From: UTCFX2 sp963726375
GTDB lineage: Bacteria; Chloroflexota; Anaerolineae; Anaerolineales; UBA4823
Direction: 5' to 3'
Length of the DNA: 64,000 nt
Assembly: GCA_963726375.1 (NCBI GenBank)
Contig: CAVSCE010000010.1
Location: 1-64,000 of the forward strand
Shown: positions 43,251 through 53,447 of the stretch, piece by piece
Layout of the letters: the number at the start of each line of letters is the position of its first letter
Numbering within the stretch: position 1 is the stretch's first letter
Notes under the pieces: model-generated
What the model saw: only the letters and a program-made list of their open reading frames with translations
Told to the model about the DNA's origin: nothing
The model's database searches: none
Position numbers and translations under genes: made by a program

Positions 43251-46200
43251 TTAACTCAACACAACCGGCAGGAAGATCCCATCGATCTGATCCGGCATGA
43301 CCCAGAACCGGTTTCCGGTCAGGTCCTTGGCCTCGAGCGGAGCGGCGTACTGGATCCAGCCGCCGCTCTGCACGTCCCCCGCCGGGGACGATGCCGCCAC
43401 GGAATGGTACCCGGGTAGGTCCGTCTTGACGATTGCCGTAGTACTCGTAGCCCGCCGGGGCGATCAATCCGAACCAGCCGTCCGCGTTGGTCAGCGTGCT
43501 CCCCAGCAGCTCGCCCTGGACCCCTGCGCTGTTCGAGCCGTACAGGCTGACGGTCACCCCTTCCATCGGCGTCGATTCGTCGCCCTGCAGCCCTTCAAAG
43601 ACCGATCCCCTCGAACCGGTTCGGCTCGTCCCAGAAGCGGTTGCCGGTCAGGTCCTAATGCTTCAAGTGGGGCGGCGTACTGGATCCAATCGCCGCTCAA
43701 CACCTCCCCTCATAGGGGACGATGCTGCCACAGAACGATACCCCGGCGGGTTGGTCTCGAGGATGCTGTAGTACTCGTAGCCCGCCGGCACATCAAGCGT
43801 GAACCGTCCGTCCGGCTGGGTCAGCGTGCTCCCCAGCAGCTCGCCCTGGACTCCGGCGCTGTTGGAGCCGTACAGGCTGACGGTCACCCCTTCCATCGGC
43901 GTCAATTCGTCGCCCTGCAGCCCATCGAAGACCACCCCCTCGATCCGGTTCAGCCTGTCCCAGAACCGGTTGCCGGTCAGGTCCTTGTTCTCGAGCGGAG
44001 CGGCGTACTGGATCCAGTCCTCCGTCAGAACGGTCCCATCCAGCGAAACTGCAGCCTCAGAACGGTATCCCGGCGGGTTGGTCTCGACGATGCTGTAGTA
44101 CTCGTAGCCCGCCGGCACATCAAGCGTGAACCGTCCGTCCAGTTGGGTCAGCGTGCTCCCCAGCAGCTCGCCCTGGACTCCAGCGCTGTTTGAGCCGTAC
44201 AGGCTGACGGTCACTCCTTCCAGCGGCGCCGTCTCGTCGCCCTGCAGCCCTTCGAATACCGCCCCCTCGATCCGGTTCAGCCTGTCCCAGAACCGGTTGC
44301 CGGTCAGGTCCTTGGCCTCGAGCGGAGCCGCGTACTGGATCCAGTCTGCAGACTGAACGACGCCGCCTGTTGACGATGCTGCTTCCGAGAGATAGCCTGG
44401 CAGGTTGGTCTCGACGATGCTGTAGTACTCGTAGCCCGCCGGGGCGATCAATCCGAACCAGCCGTCCGAATTGGTCAGCGTGCTCCCCAGAAGGTCGCCC
44501 TGGACCCCTGCGCTGTTTGAGCCGTACAGGCTGACGGTCGCCAATTCCAGCGGGATGGTCTCGTCGCCCTGCAGCCCCACGAATACGTTGCCCTGGATCC
44601 GATTCAATTCGACTTTCGGCGTGTCCCAGAACCGGTTTCCGGTCAGGTCCTTATTCTCGAGCGGGGCTGTGTATTGGATCCAGTCGTCGTTTCGCACTCC
44701 CCCTCCGGCGAGAAAGCGGCCTCGGAGCGGTATTCCGACGGAGTGGTCTCGACGATGCTGTAGTAATCGTAGCCTGCCGGGGCGATCAATCCAAACCACC
44801 CGTCCAGGTCGGTCTGCGTGCTCCCCAGCAGCTCCCCCGGTTGACCGTAGTTGTTTGAGCCGTACAGGCTGACGGTCACCCCTGCGAGCGGGATGCTTTC
44901 GTCGCCCTGCAGCCCTTCAAAGACTGCCCCTCGAACCGGTTCGGCAAATCCCAGAACCGGTTTCCGGTCAGGTCCTTATTCTCGAGCGGGGCTGCGTACT
45001 GGATCCAGTCGCCGTTCGGCACGCTTCCGCCGGCGAGAAGCGGCCTCGGAACGGTACCCCGGCGGGTTGGTCTCGAGGATGCTGTAGTACTCGTAGCCCG
45101 CCGGCGCGCGACAAGCCAAACAAGCCGTCCAGGTTGGTCTGCGTGCTCCCAAGCAGCTCGCCCTGGACCCCTGCGCTGTTCGAGCCGTACAGGCTGACGG
45201 TCACTCCCGCGAGCGGGATGCTTTCGTCGCCCTGCAGCCCTTCAAAGACTGCCCTCGAACCGGTTCGGCGAGTCCCAGAAGCGGTTGCCGGTCAGGTCCT
45301 TATTCTCGAGCGGGGCGGCGTACTGGATCCAATCGCCGCTCAGCACGCTTCCAGCCGGCGAGCTGGCCGACCTCGGAACGGTACCCCGGCGGGTTGGTCT
45401 CGACGATGCTGTAGTACTCGTAGCCCGCCGGCGCGACGAGTTCAAACAAGCCGTCCAGAGTCGGTCTGCGTGCTCCCAGCAGCTCGCCCTGGCCTACTGC
45501 GCTGTTCGAGCCGTACAGGCTGACGGTCACCCCTGCGAGCGGGATGCTTTCGTCGCCCTGCAGCCCCTCAAAGACCGTCCCTCGAACCGGTTCGGCCTGT
45601 CCCAGAAGCGGTTGCCGGTCAGGTCTAACTCTTCGAGCGGGGCGGTGTATGGATCCAGTCGCCGCTCAGCACGCTTCCAGCCGGCGAGATGGCCACCTCG
45701 GAACGGTACCCGGCGGGTTGGTCTCGACGATGCTGTAGTACTCGTAGCCCGCCGGTGCGACGAGCTCAAAAAAGCCACCTAAGTCGGTCTGCGTGCTCCC
45801 GAGCAGGTCGCCCTGGATTCCTGCGCTGTTTGAGCCGTACAGGCTGACGGTCACCCCTGCGAGCGGGAAGCTTTCGTCGCCCTGCAGCCCCTAAAAGACC
45901 GCCCCCTCGAACCGGTTCGGCCTGTCCCAGAACCGGTTGCCGGTCAGGTCCTTATCCTCGAGCGGGGCGGCGTACTGGATCCAGTCGCCGCTCAGCACGC
46001 TTCCAGCCGGCGAGATGCTGCCTCGGAGCGGTACCCCGGCGGGTTGGTCTCGACGATGCTGTAGTACTCGTAGCCCGCCGGCACAACGAGCTCAAACAAT
46101 CCGCCTAGGTCGGTCTGCGTGCTCCCCAGCAGCTCGCCCTGGACTTGCTGCGCTGTTCGAGCCGTACAGGCTGACGGTCACCCCTTCCATTGGGATCAAT

Positions 46201-47832
46201 TCGTCGCCCTGCAGCCCATCGAAGACCGCCCCCTCGATCCGGTTCGGCCTGTCCCAGAACCGGTTGCGGGTCAGGTCCTTGTCCTCGAGCGGGGCGACGT
46301 ACTGGATCCAGTCGCCGCTCAGCACGCTTCCCAGCCGGCGACGATGCTGCAATAGAATAGTAATCCTCGCGGGTTGCTCTCGACGATGCTGTAAAATCGT
46401 AGCCTGCCTGACGCGATCAGGCCAAACCAGCCGTCTGTGGCGGTCTGCATGGTCTCCAGCAGCGCCCCCTGTTGGCCGAGGATGTTCGAGCCGTACAGCC
46501 CGACCGTCACCCCTTCAAGCGGCATCGTCTCATCTCCCTGCAGCCCTTCGAACACCTTGCCCTCGATCCGGTTCAGCCGGACGATCTCGCCGTAGATGTT
46601 CATATCTGGATCGCTATCCCGGCCGTCCTGCCAGGCGATCAGGTAGCTCAGCTCGCCGCCGGCGCCGATTGCCGGGTATTCCTCGAGGCTCTCCAGCGTC
46701 GAGACCGGGATCTCGGCTTCTGGCAGCCCCCGTCAGCCTTCACCCGCCGCCGGAAAACGTTGAAGTCCTTATTTGAGACCTGCAGGCTCCAGGCGACCAT
46801 GAAATCGTCAGCTGCTTCGAGGTAAGCGACCTGCGGGTTTGTGCGGATGTCAGTCCCCAGGTCGGCGACTGCGAAGTTCCCGCCGATCAAAGCGCCCGAC
46901 CCCGCCAGCCGCTGGGCGTAGATGTCGCCGTCCAGCCGTTCGTCGCGCCAGACGACCAGGTACTGCTGGTTGGTCGGGTTAAACGCGATCTGCGGGTGGA
47001 GCTGGTCGTTCGGGGCGGTGGAGATCGGAAACTGAACATCGATCGGCGCGCCCCCCGACGAGACAAGCTGGCCGTAGATGTCGTAGTTGCCGGCTGCCGT
47101 CTGCTGGTGCCAGATCACCAGGTATTCGCCGGTGATCGTGTTGCAGGTGACCCTCGGCTCGGACTCGTCGATCGAAACGTCTCCCAGGGTTGTCCCATTT
47201 AGATCGTAGGGGCTGCCGTACTCGTTTAAACGGTGGATGATGATCTCAGATTGGTCGGTCGCATAGCGCTGGTAGACTGCCAGGTACTCTCCGGTGTTCG
47301 GGTTATAGGCCAGGTCCGGCAGCGAATCGTTCTTATTGGTGAAATTTACAAAGATTTCTGTTTCTCCAATCACCGCGCCAACCCCACTCACCCGCCTGCC
47401 GAAGATATCGCTGTCGTTGGGGTCGTACTTCGAATCCCAGAGCACCAGGAACTCGTCCAAGATGCTGTTATACGCCGCAGCAGGGTTTCCGCGCGGTGAT
47501 CCGTCCTCGCTGGATATGTCAAGCGGCAGGTTGACCGGGCTTCCGGATAAATCCACCATCTGGGCTTTGACCGAATAGACAAAGGTCTCCCCCGGCGGGG
47601 TGGGATAGCTGTACGAATTGCTGTAAGCCAGCAGGAATCGCTCGTTGGTCGCTCCGTAGGCCAGGTCGGGGTTGAGCTCCGTTCCCAGCAGGCTGGACAG
47701 CGGCGCAGCGCTCTGGTTCATCCGCGGACCCTCGATCCTCGCCAGGCTTCCCCCGGCTGCTGGCGGCGCAAACGCCGCGGACCCCAGGAAAACGAATAAT
47801 ACAGCCAGTCCATAAGCTCTGTTGGTCTTCAA
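43251..47832 (-). CDS. Giant secreted protein with VVW repeats and ten Cna-B-like repeats, LPVV tail, frameshifted
   Basis: About 1525 residues. TTG start (47832) with GGGAGG five bases upstream, signal peptide (GLAVLFVFLGSAAFAPPAAGG), then about 330 residues of 'EYLVVW...DIYGQ' repeats, then ten tandem Cna-B/SdrD-type repeats of about 109 residues (EGxVFxGLQGDExxPLEGVTV, SLYGSNSAGVQGELLGST, YEYYSIVETNPPGYRSEA, DWIQYAAPLENKDLTGNRFWD). The end is QIDGIFLPVVLS-stop. A frameshift falls in nearly every repeat; phase is kept. Such repeats form stalks in Gram-positive adhesins, so a projecting surface fibre is a reasonable guess. No peptidase follows, unlike in the paralogue. Confidence 0.78.
43290..46610 (-). 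repeat. Ten-copy tandem array, period about 327 bp
   Basis: The sequence encoding GNRFWD recurs at about 43309, 43631, 43960, 44287, 44627, 44951, 45276, 45601, 45928 and 46256. DNA identity between units is high, especially copies 3-6 counted from the N-terminus, which suggests recent expansion. Confidence 0.9.
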
Positions 47833-47939
47833 GGATCCTCCCGGATCATCTGCTCAAATCTGCATTTTGCGGGGTTTCGGCTGTGAAATAATTGGAGCGT
47901 CGGGCAGGGCTGACGATTATTTGGGGTTTCATAGGCCAT

Positions 47940-47968
47940 AGTATATATAAACTTTACTGCGATTGCAA
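47940..47968 (-). promoter_or_regulatory. Promoter of the Cna-B array gene
   Basis: Minus strand TTGCAA, 17-bp spacer, TATACT, with upstream ACCGC as in the promoter at 43118-43146. Leader about 100 nt. The remainder of 47833-48197 shows nothing recognisable. Confidence 0.72.
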
Positions 47969-48197
47969 GCGGTCCATCTCTCCCCCTGTTCTCAGGCGCA
48001 GAAATCCGGGGCCAGTCCGCTGCGCTCGCCCTTCGGATTTGGTTCTTGGTAGAAACGACTTCAGTCGTCCCGCTCTTCACTTCATCAGAAATCTTGTTGT
48101 CCGATCGGCCTTGCTTCTGCTGGGCGTAAGTTTTCCCAATTGAATTTCCTAAAAAATTTCTGATGATCCATGAATGGATTTAAGGTATTGAGCTTAA

Positions 48198-48716
48198 TCA
48201 ATGCTGGTCCTCCCCGATTTCAGCTTCGATGAGGGCGTTCAGCTTGGCGTTCATTGTTTCCAGCAGCCCTTCATCGTAGCCGGGATTTTTCGGGTAGGCC
48301 AGGTTGTTCATTTCCTCCGGATCGATGGCAAGGTCGTAGAGACCCACATCGTTGCTGGACAGCAGTTCTGCCGCCGATTGCGGCAGGTTGTAATGGCCCT
48401 GCCCAAAGTAGCGGACCAGCTTGTAGCGGCCATCGAAGACGCCCCGGAACAACTCGCGCTTCTCCGGATCAGGTGTGCCGATCTCGTCCAGCATAGCCTG
48501 GAATTCATCCAACCCGCGCAGGAATTCGTTGCCAGCCGCCTTGGCCGCTTGATCGAACACTCTGGGTGCATTGCGCATGAACCATTCGGCGTCAATTGTG
48601 GCGATCATATCGTATGTGAATAAACACCCTATCCCAGGGGTAATCGCGCTGCCCCGCGGACCGTCGGACATCGGATTCTCCACGATGCCAGATAAGTCGT
48701 GTCCTTTGAGAATATG
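48198..48716 (-). pseudogene. 3' fragment of a second sulfatase copy
   Basis: About 170 residues very similar to the C-terminal third of the adjacent sulfatase (DLSG.VE.P.SDGPRG, TYDMIATIDAEW, FDGRYKLVRYFG, NALIEAEIGED). Similarity begins at about 48716; the catalytic N-terminal two thirds with the CxPSR site are absent, and no start or promoter is evident. It looks like the remains of a tandem duplicate. Confidence 0.8.
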
Positions 48717-48753
48717 ATGCGGGTATTATTTTCTATGGGGATGATTTATTTAG

Positions 48754-48837
48754 GGGCGGGTCTGTTCCAGCGATATCCTATGCCGAATTGGGTCTAGTCA
48801 GGATCGTTGAAGCGACGACCGGTAGACAGACCCGCCC
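48754..48837. repeat. Perfect 12-bp inverted repeat around 60 bp
   Basis: GGGCGGGTCTGT (48754-48765) and ACAGACCCGCCC (48826-48837). The size and position, at the breakpoint of the truncated sulfatase copy, fit a small non-autonomous element or a long hairpin. Confidence 0.55.
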
Positions 48838-48906
48838 AATTCATCCGGATATACCTCATGCCGGATACGCAAGGGTTATTATTACTCGAATTCACATCTG
48901 TGTAGC

Positions 48907-50533
48907 TTATTCCGGTGGTGTGAATAGGGCTTTATCTTCCCCAATCTCCGCTTCAATCAGCGCATTGAGTTTTTGGTTCATGGTCGATAATAATTCTTCA
49001 CTGTACTTGGGATTGGTCGGGTTGGCCAGATTATCCATCTCCTCAGGATCCAGCAACAGATCGTAGAGACCAGTATCATTATCGGCCTGCAGCCGCTCAA
49101 CCGAGGGGGGCAGGTTGAAATGGCCCAGTCCAAAGTAACGGACCAGCTTGTATCGACCATCGAAAACACAACGGAATATCTCTCGTTTATCCGGGTTTGG
49201 CAAGCCGACCTCGTCCAGCATGCCGATAAACAACTCCAGACCGCGATGGAACTCCTGGCCTGCCTGAGCGGCGGCCTGGTCGAACACCTTGGGAGCGTTG
49301 CGGTTAAGCCATTCCGCGTCGATGGTGGCGATCATATCGTAGGTCAGCAGGCAGCCCTTACCAGGTTCTGCGCTGCTGCCGCGCGGTCCGTCAGAGGTGG
49401 GCGTTTCCACCACGCCTGAAAGATCATATCCTTTCAGGGCTGGGTAGCGCTGCCGCAGCTCGGCCTCCGGCAGGCCAGCATAAGCCAGGATGGTGGGAAC
49501 CAGGTCGAGATGAGAACCCACCGCATCCGTCCTGGCTCCGCCGGGGCGGCGCGGATCGACGATCACCAGAGGCACGTTGACGGTTTCCCGGAAAGCCACG
49601 CTGCCTTTTTGGCGCAGGTGATGGGCGCCTCCCATCTCGCCGTGATCGGCGGTAAAAATGATGACCGTGTTATCAGCCTGGCCGGACGCTTCCAGGGCAT
49701 CCAGCACCGCCCCGATGTGCCGGTCGACATCCAGCATGCAGTTGAGGTAGTAGTTGACATGGTTGTGCCACATATCCCGGCGATCCATTGGAATCCGACC
49801 GTAGGCCACGTCACTCAGGCGTTTATAATTGCGGACGGCTGGCGGCTGTCCCTCGAGGTCGTCAAAGAAGGAGGCCGGTAAGGTTGTCGGCCATTTCTGG
49901 TTGTAAAGCGGCGTATCGGGCGCGTTAAAAATCGGGAACATGCCCTTGACCTGCACCATCTCTTCAGCGTCGGTATCGAAATACATGATATCGTGAGGGT
50001 TGACGAAGTTCACGGTCATGTACCACGGTTGGGCGGCAGCGACTTCAGGGGCGCGCTTCGTCAGCCAATCGACGGCATCAGCCGCAATCAATGGATCTTT
50101 TTTAACGCCATCCATCGGCGCGCCTTGCGCATCGCCCCATTCCTGGTAGTCAGAGAAGCCGTAGGGTTCCATGGCTTCATGGGTGTCCCCAGCCGGAAAC
50201 TCGGAGAGGTGCCATTTGCCTTTATAGGCGGTATAGTAGCCCAGATCACGCAGCATATGACCGATGGTGGGCAAGGCCTCCGGATCTGCCCGCATATCAT
50301 CGATCCAGGCGAAATTGGTATTGTCAAACATGCGGGTGTGCGGCGTATGCCTGCCAGTGTAACATCACCGAGCGGGAAGGGGTGCATACGGTGGTGGTGG
50401 CATGGTGATTGTTAAAGGTGACCCCCCGGGCATAGATACGATCCCGGTTGGATAAAACAAAACCCGCCGGCAAAGACTGGTGGGCATATTCCTGATCGGT
50501 CACGATCATAAGGATATTGGGGCGATTAGGCAT
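48907..50533 (-). CDS. Type I sulfatase, one frameshift
   Basis: Alkaline-phosphatase-superfamily sulfatase, about 540 residues. The formylglycine site is VCTPSRS (C-x-P-S-R), matured only if an FGE or anSME enzyme is present elsewhere. Other family landmarks: NILMIVTDQ at the N-terminus, GYYTAYKGKWHLSEF, TVIIFTADHGEMGGAHHL and HLDLVPTILAYAG. A break near 50345 lies just after the active site (SVML-TGRHTPHTRM). Start MPNRPNILMIV is preferred over ATG 50593. There is no signal peptide, so it may be cytoplasmic; choline-sulfatase-like or phosphonate-hydrolase-like members share this layout. Substrate unknown. Confidence 0.87.
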
Positions 50534-50689
50534 AATTCCAGGTTCCTCCTGATTTTTTTGGTTTATCGTAATAGTATATCCCACGTCGAGCATTTTCGAT
50601 CATTATTTTCACCACAAAGGGTGATGATTTTGACAATCTTGGTTTAAGCATAGCATATTTTCCTCCAGCCTGCAATAAATTTAGTGATT

Positions 50690-51263
50690 CACTTTCACAA
50701 ATTGGGGCATCTGGTATGGTTTTTTCGGTTAGGTTTAAATCAAAACAACGGGTTGAGCCATGAAGGGTTATATTCCTAAGACAAACTTTTTTCATATATC
50801 TCTCGATAAGGATATTTTTCAGAGAGCTTCATCACCACACTTCTGGCCGTTCTGATGATCTTCCAGGCCAGAAAAATGAAGTTACCGCAGAGCATGGTTT
50901 TGATGTGGTTCATTTTGATTTTGTTGGTGGAGGCGTTCTCAAAAACCAGGTCGTGATCAATCAGGTCAAAAATCCCATTTTTATTGGCATGTTCCAACAA
51001 TAGAAATAACCCGGCATTGGAGGTGAGATTTCTGGCTGAGAATTCGATTTTATTAATCAAGGCAACATCCTATTCTGCAGAAATTCTTTTCCTAAAGATT
51101 TTAACAGGCTGTCTGGAGTGGCTGTCATTTCTTTTACCCAATGGGTGAATGCATGAGTTTGATGACAAATTCCAAACAATCTCCCATGTGGGTTAATAGT
51201 AGCGATTTTTGCTGAAAATTGACGGAAAATCAGCTCAAATGGCCCATTTATACATCGAAAGTG
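50690..51263 (-). mobile_element. Internally deleted IS1380-family element
   Basis: The frame 51060-50776 (94 residues) joins the first ~60 residues of an IS1380-type transposase (FSARNLTSNAGLFLLLEH, KIKMNHIKTMLCGN) directly to the last ~35 (KIIRTARSVVMKLSEKYPY, YEKSL), without the DDE core of about 350 residues. Possible imperfect ends: CACTTTC at 50690 and GAAAGTG at 51257-51263 with further partial match inwards. The stretch is much more AT-rich than its flanks. It cannot transpose by itself but might be mobilised by a full copy. The exact ends are uncertain. Confidence 0.65.
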
Positions 51264-51722
51264 GGGCTTTTATAAAAATGCACTTCTTTGACCGATTCAG
51301 GGACGTAGAATCCGAGTGTAATAAATTTCAGGCGTTCGCCGATCGCACGGCCAGGCTCGCCGCATCGGCCAAACCAGTCGCTCTAAATCCCGGTGCTCCG
51401 CTCGACCTCCGGCTTTTGTTCTTCGTAATAACGTCTTCAGTCCTTCTCCCCGATCCATTCGCATTCTATCTGCATCCTTGCCTTCCACAACCTGATTGAG
51501 CCAGGCTGCAGCCTTATTCAGCGCATAACCATAATCACCCTTTCACGCTCTTGTAAGGTTGTTGTAATCTTTGCCGATTAAACTATCGATGTCCCCCAGA
51601 GTTGACTTAAGCTTGCCGAAGCAGCCGAAATCCAACCCCGGGAATTGAGCCGATTAATCAACGCAGTGGCCAAAAGATTACCGATACAATCTTTAGAGGT
51701 TATGACACGAAGGAGCATGAAA
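51264..51722. other. Intergenic region without recognisable gene
   Basis: Mixed composition; only short frames with no family resemblance. It contains the RBS AAGGAG (51710-51715) of msrP. Confidence 0.5.
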
Positions 51723-52693
51723 ATGATTAAGATCAAATCTTCCGAGATCACGCCGGAACATCTTTATCTCAACCGGCGGGATTTTCTCAAAAGCCTGGGG
51801 ATTCTTTCTGGAGCCGCGGCCCTGCTGGCCGCCTGCAAAGGGCAGCCCCCCGCCAGCCCGCTCGAAACCGGCGCCCCGGTCGGTGCCGTCTCGCAGACCG
51901 AAGCGCCTGCAGCCGCAGCCGCCGGCGACGAGCTCGGCGATCCCCTCACCAGCTTCGAAGACGTCACCAATTACAACAACTACTACGAGTTTTCAACCGA
52001 CAAACGAGCGCGTCGCAAAGCTGGCCGAAGGCTATCCGACCTCTCCCTGGGAGGTCGCGGTCGCCGGCCTGGTCAGCAATCCGAAGGTCTACTCTGTCGA
52101 CGACCTGCGCAAATTCGAGATCGAAGAGCGCATCTACCGCCTGCGCTGCGTGGAAGCCTGGTCGATGGTGATCCCCTGGCTGGGATTCCCCTTGCACCGG
52201 CTGCTCGAAGAAGTCGAGCCCAAACCCGAGGCAAAATATGTGCGCTTCGAGAACGATCTACGATCCGGACGGCATGCCCGGGATCAAGGCCAGCCCCTGG
52301 TATCAGTGGCCCTACATCGAAGGTCTGCGGGTGGACGAGGCCATGAACGACCTGACGATCATGGCGACCGGTCTCTACGGAAAAGACCTGCTGCCGCAGA
52401 ACGGCGCCCCCCTGCGGCTGGTGGTGCCGTGGAAGTACGGCTTCAAGAGCATCAAATCGATCGTCAAAATCGAGCTGGTCGAAGAAATGCCCACTTCGCT
52501 GTGGATGGCTGCCGCCCCGAACGAGTACGGTTTCTATGCCAACGTCAACCCCGAGGTCGACCATCCCCGCTGGTCGCAGGCCAGCGAGCGCCGCATCGGC
52601 GAGGTCGGGCGCCGCGATACCTTGATGTTCAACGGCTATGAAGATGAAGTCGCCGGGCTCTACGCCGGGATGGATTTGAGCGTCAACTATTAG
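51723..52693 (+). CDS. msrP: MsrP-like molybdopterin methionine-sulfoxide reductase catalytic subunit, frameshifted
   Basis: Periplasmic Mo-molybdopterin enzyme that repairs oxidised methionines in exported proteins, taking electrons from MsrQ. A twin-arginine signal is present (LNRRDFLKSLGILSG, then LLAAC, so possibly also lipidated). The Mo-ligand Cys lies in RLRCVEAWSMVIPW, and the C-terminus has SLWMAAAPNEYGFYANVNP and HPRWSQASERR. Frame changes near 52000 and 52250; total about 320 residues, normal for the family. ATG 51723 is chosen for its seven-base distance from AAGGAG. Confidence 0.88.
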
Positions 52694-52740
52694 AAAAGCC
52701 GCCCAAAACAGCTTCAATCGCAGCTTCTCGGACCGCAGCG

Positions 52741-53430
52741 ATGGCTTCTCTGAACACGAACATGAAGAACTTCAAGACCACCCCCCTCCAGATTGCCGCC
52801 TACATCGCCGGCCTGATCCCGCTGTTGTCGCTTGGCTACGATTTCTGGCAGGGGAGCCTGGGCCCGGACCCGATCCGCGCTCGCCACCCTGCGCACCGGC
52901 AAAGCAGCCCTGATCATGCTGGTCGCCTCCCTGGCCTGCACGCCGGTCAGCAACTTTTCGGTTATAAGCCCGCCATCAGGCTCCGCCGCCCGCTCGGCCT
53001 GTTCAGCTTCATGTACGCCGCGATCCACTTTGCGATCTTCATCGCGCTGGATTATGGCTTCGATTTCAGCCTGATCCCGGACGCGCTGCTCGAAAAGCGC
53101 TATGCGCTCGCGGGGTTGATCGCCGGCTCGATCCTGCTCCTGCTGGCGCTCACCTCCACCCAGGGCTCGCAGCGCCGCCTGAAACAGAATTGGAAGCGCC
53201 TGCACAGGCTGGTCTACCTCGCCTCCGTCCTGGCGGTCGTGCATTTTATCTGGCTGGTCAAACAGGGCGTGCTGGAGCCGTGGATCTGGGCGCTGGTGGT
53301 GCTCCTGCTGCTGGCGCTGCGCATCCCGCCGATCAAAAAAGCGGTCGGCAGCCTGCACGGGCTGGTCCAGAAATCGGCTGGTGGCAAAATTCGACCCGGC
53401 GCAAACCGGCCTCCCGGGGGTGCGCCTTAG
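52741..53430 (+). CDS. msrQ: MsrQ-like heme-binding membrane subunit, frameshifted
   Basis: Six-helix b-type heme protein of the ferric-reductase-like family that feeds electrons to MsrP. Visible: first helix PLQIAAYIAGLIPL, RRPLGLFSFMYAAIHFAIF, GSQRRLKQNWKRLHRLVYLASVLAVVHFIW with the heme His residues, and a last helix. Two compensating frame changes near 52885 and 52950; the middle stretch in the other frame (ALATLRTGKAALIMLVASLACTP) restores the usual RxTGxxAL motif. It follows msrP by 47 bp and converges on the AbfD-like gene. Confidence 0.87.
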   Translation: MASLNTNMKNFKTTPLQIAAYIAGLIPLLSLGYDFWQGSLGPDPIRARHPAHRQSSPDHAGRLPGLHAGQQLFGYKPAIRLRRPLGLFSFMYAAIHFAIFIALDYGFDFSLIPDALLEKRYALAGLIAGSILLLLALTSTQGSQRRLKQNWKRLHRLVYLASVLAVVHFIWLVKQGVLEPWIWALVVLLLLALRIPPIKKAVGSLHGLVQKSAGGKIRPGANRPPGGAP

Positions 53431-53447
53431 CCCGAGCGCTTCAGCCC

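Noticed and set aside
43290..46610. CRISPR-like regular repeat
   Set aside because: The 327-bp period encodes a protein domain in register; no short repeats with unique spacers.
50526..50795. 89-residue frame on the minus strand between IS remnant and sulfatase
   Set aside because: No family resemblance, overlaps the sulfatase start, composition like the non-coding end of the IS.
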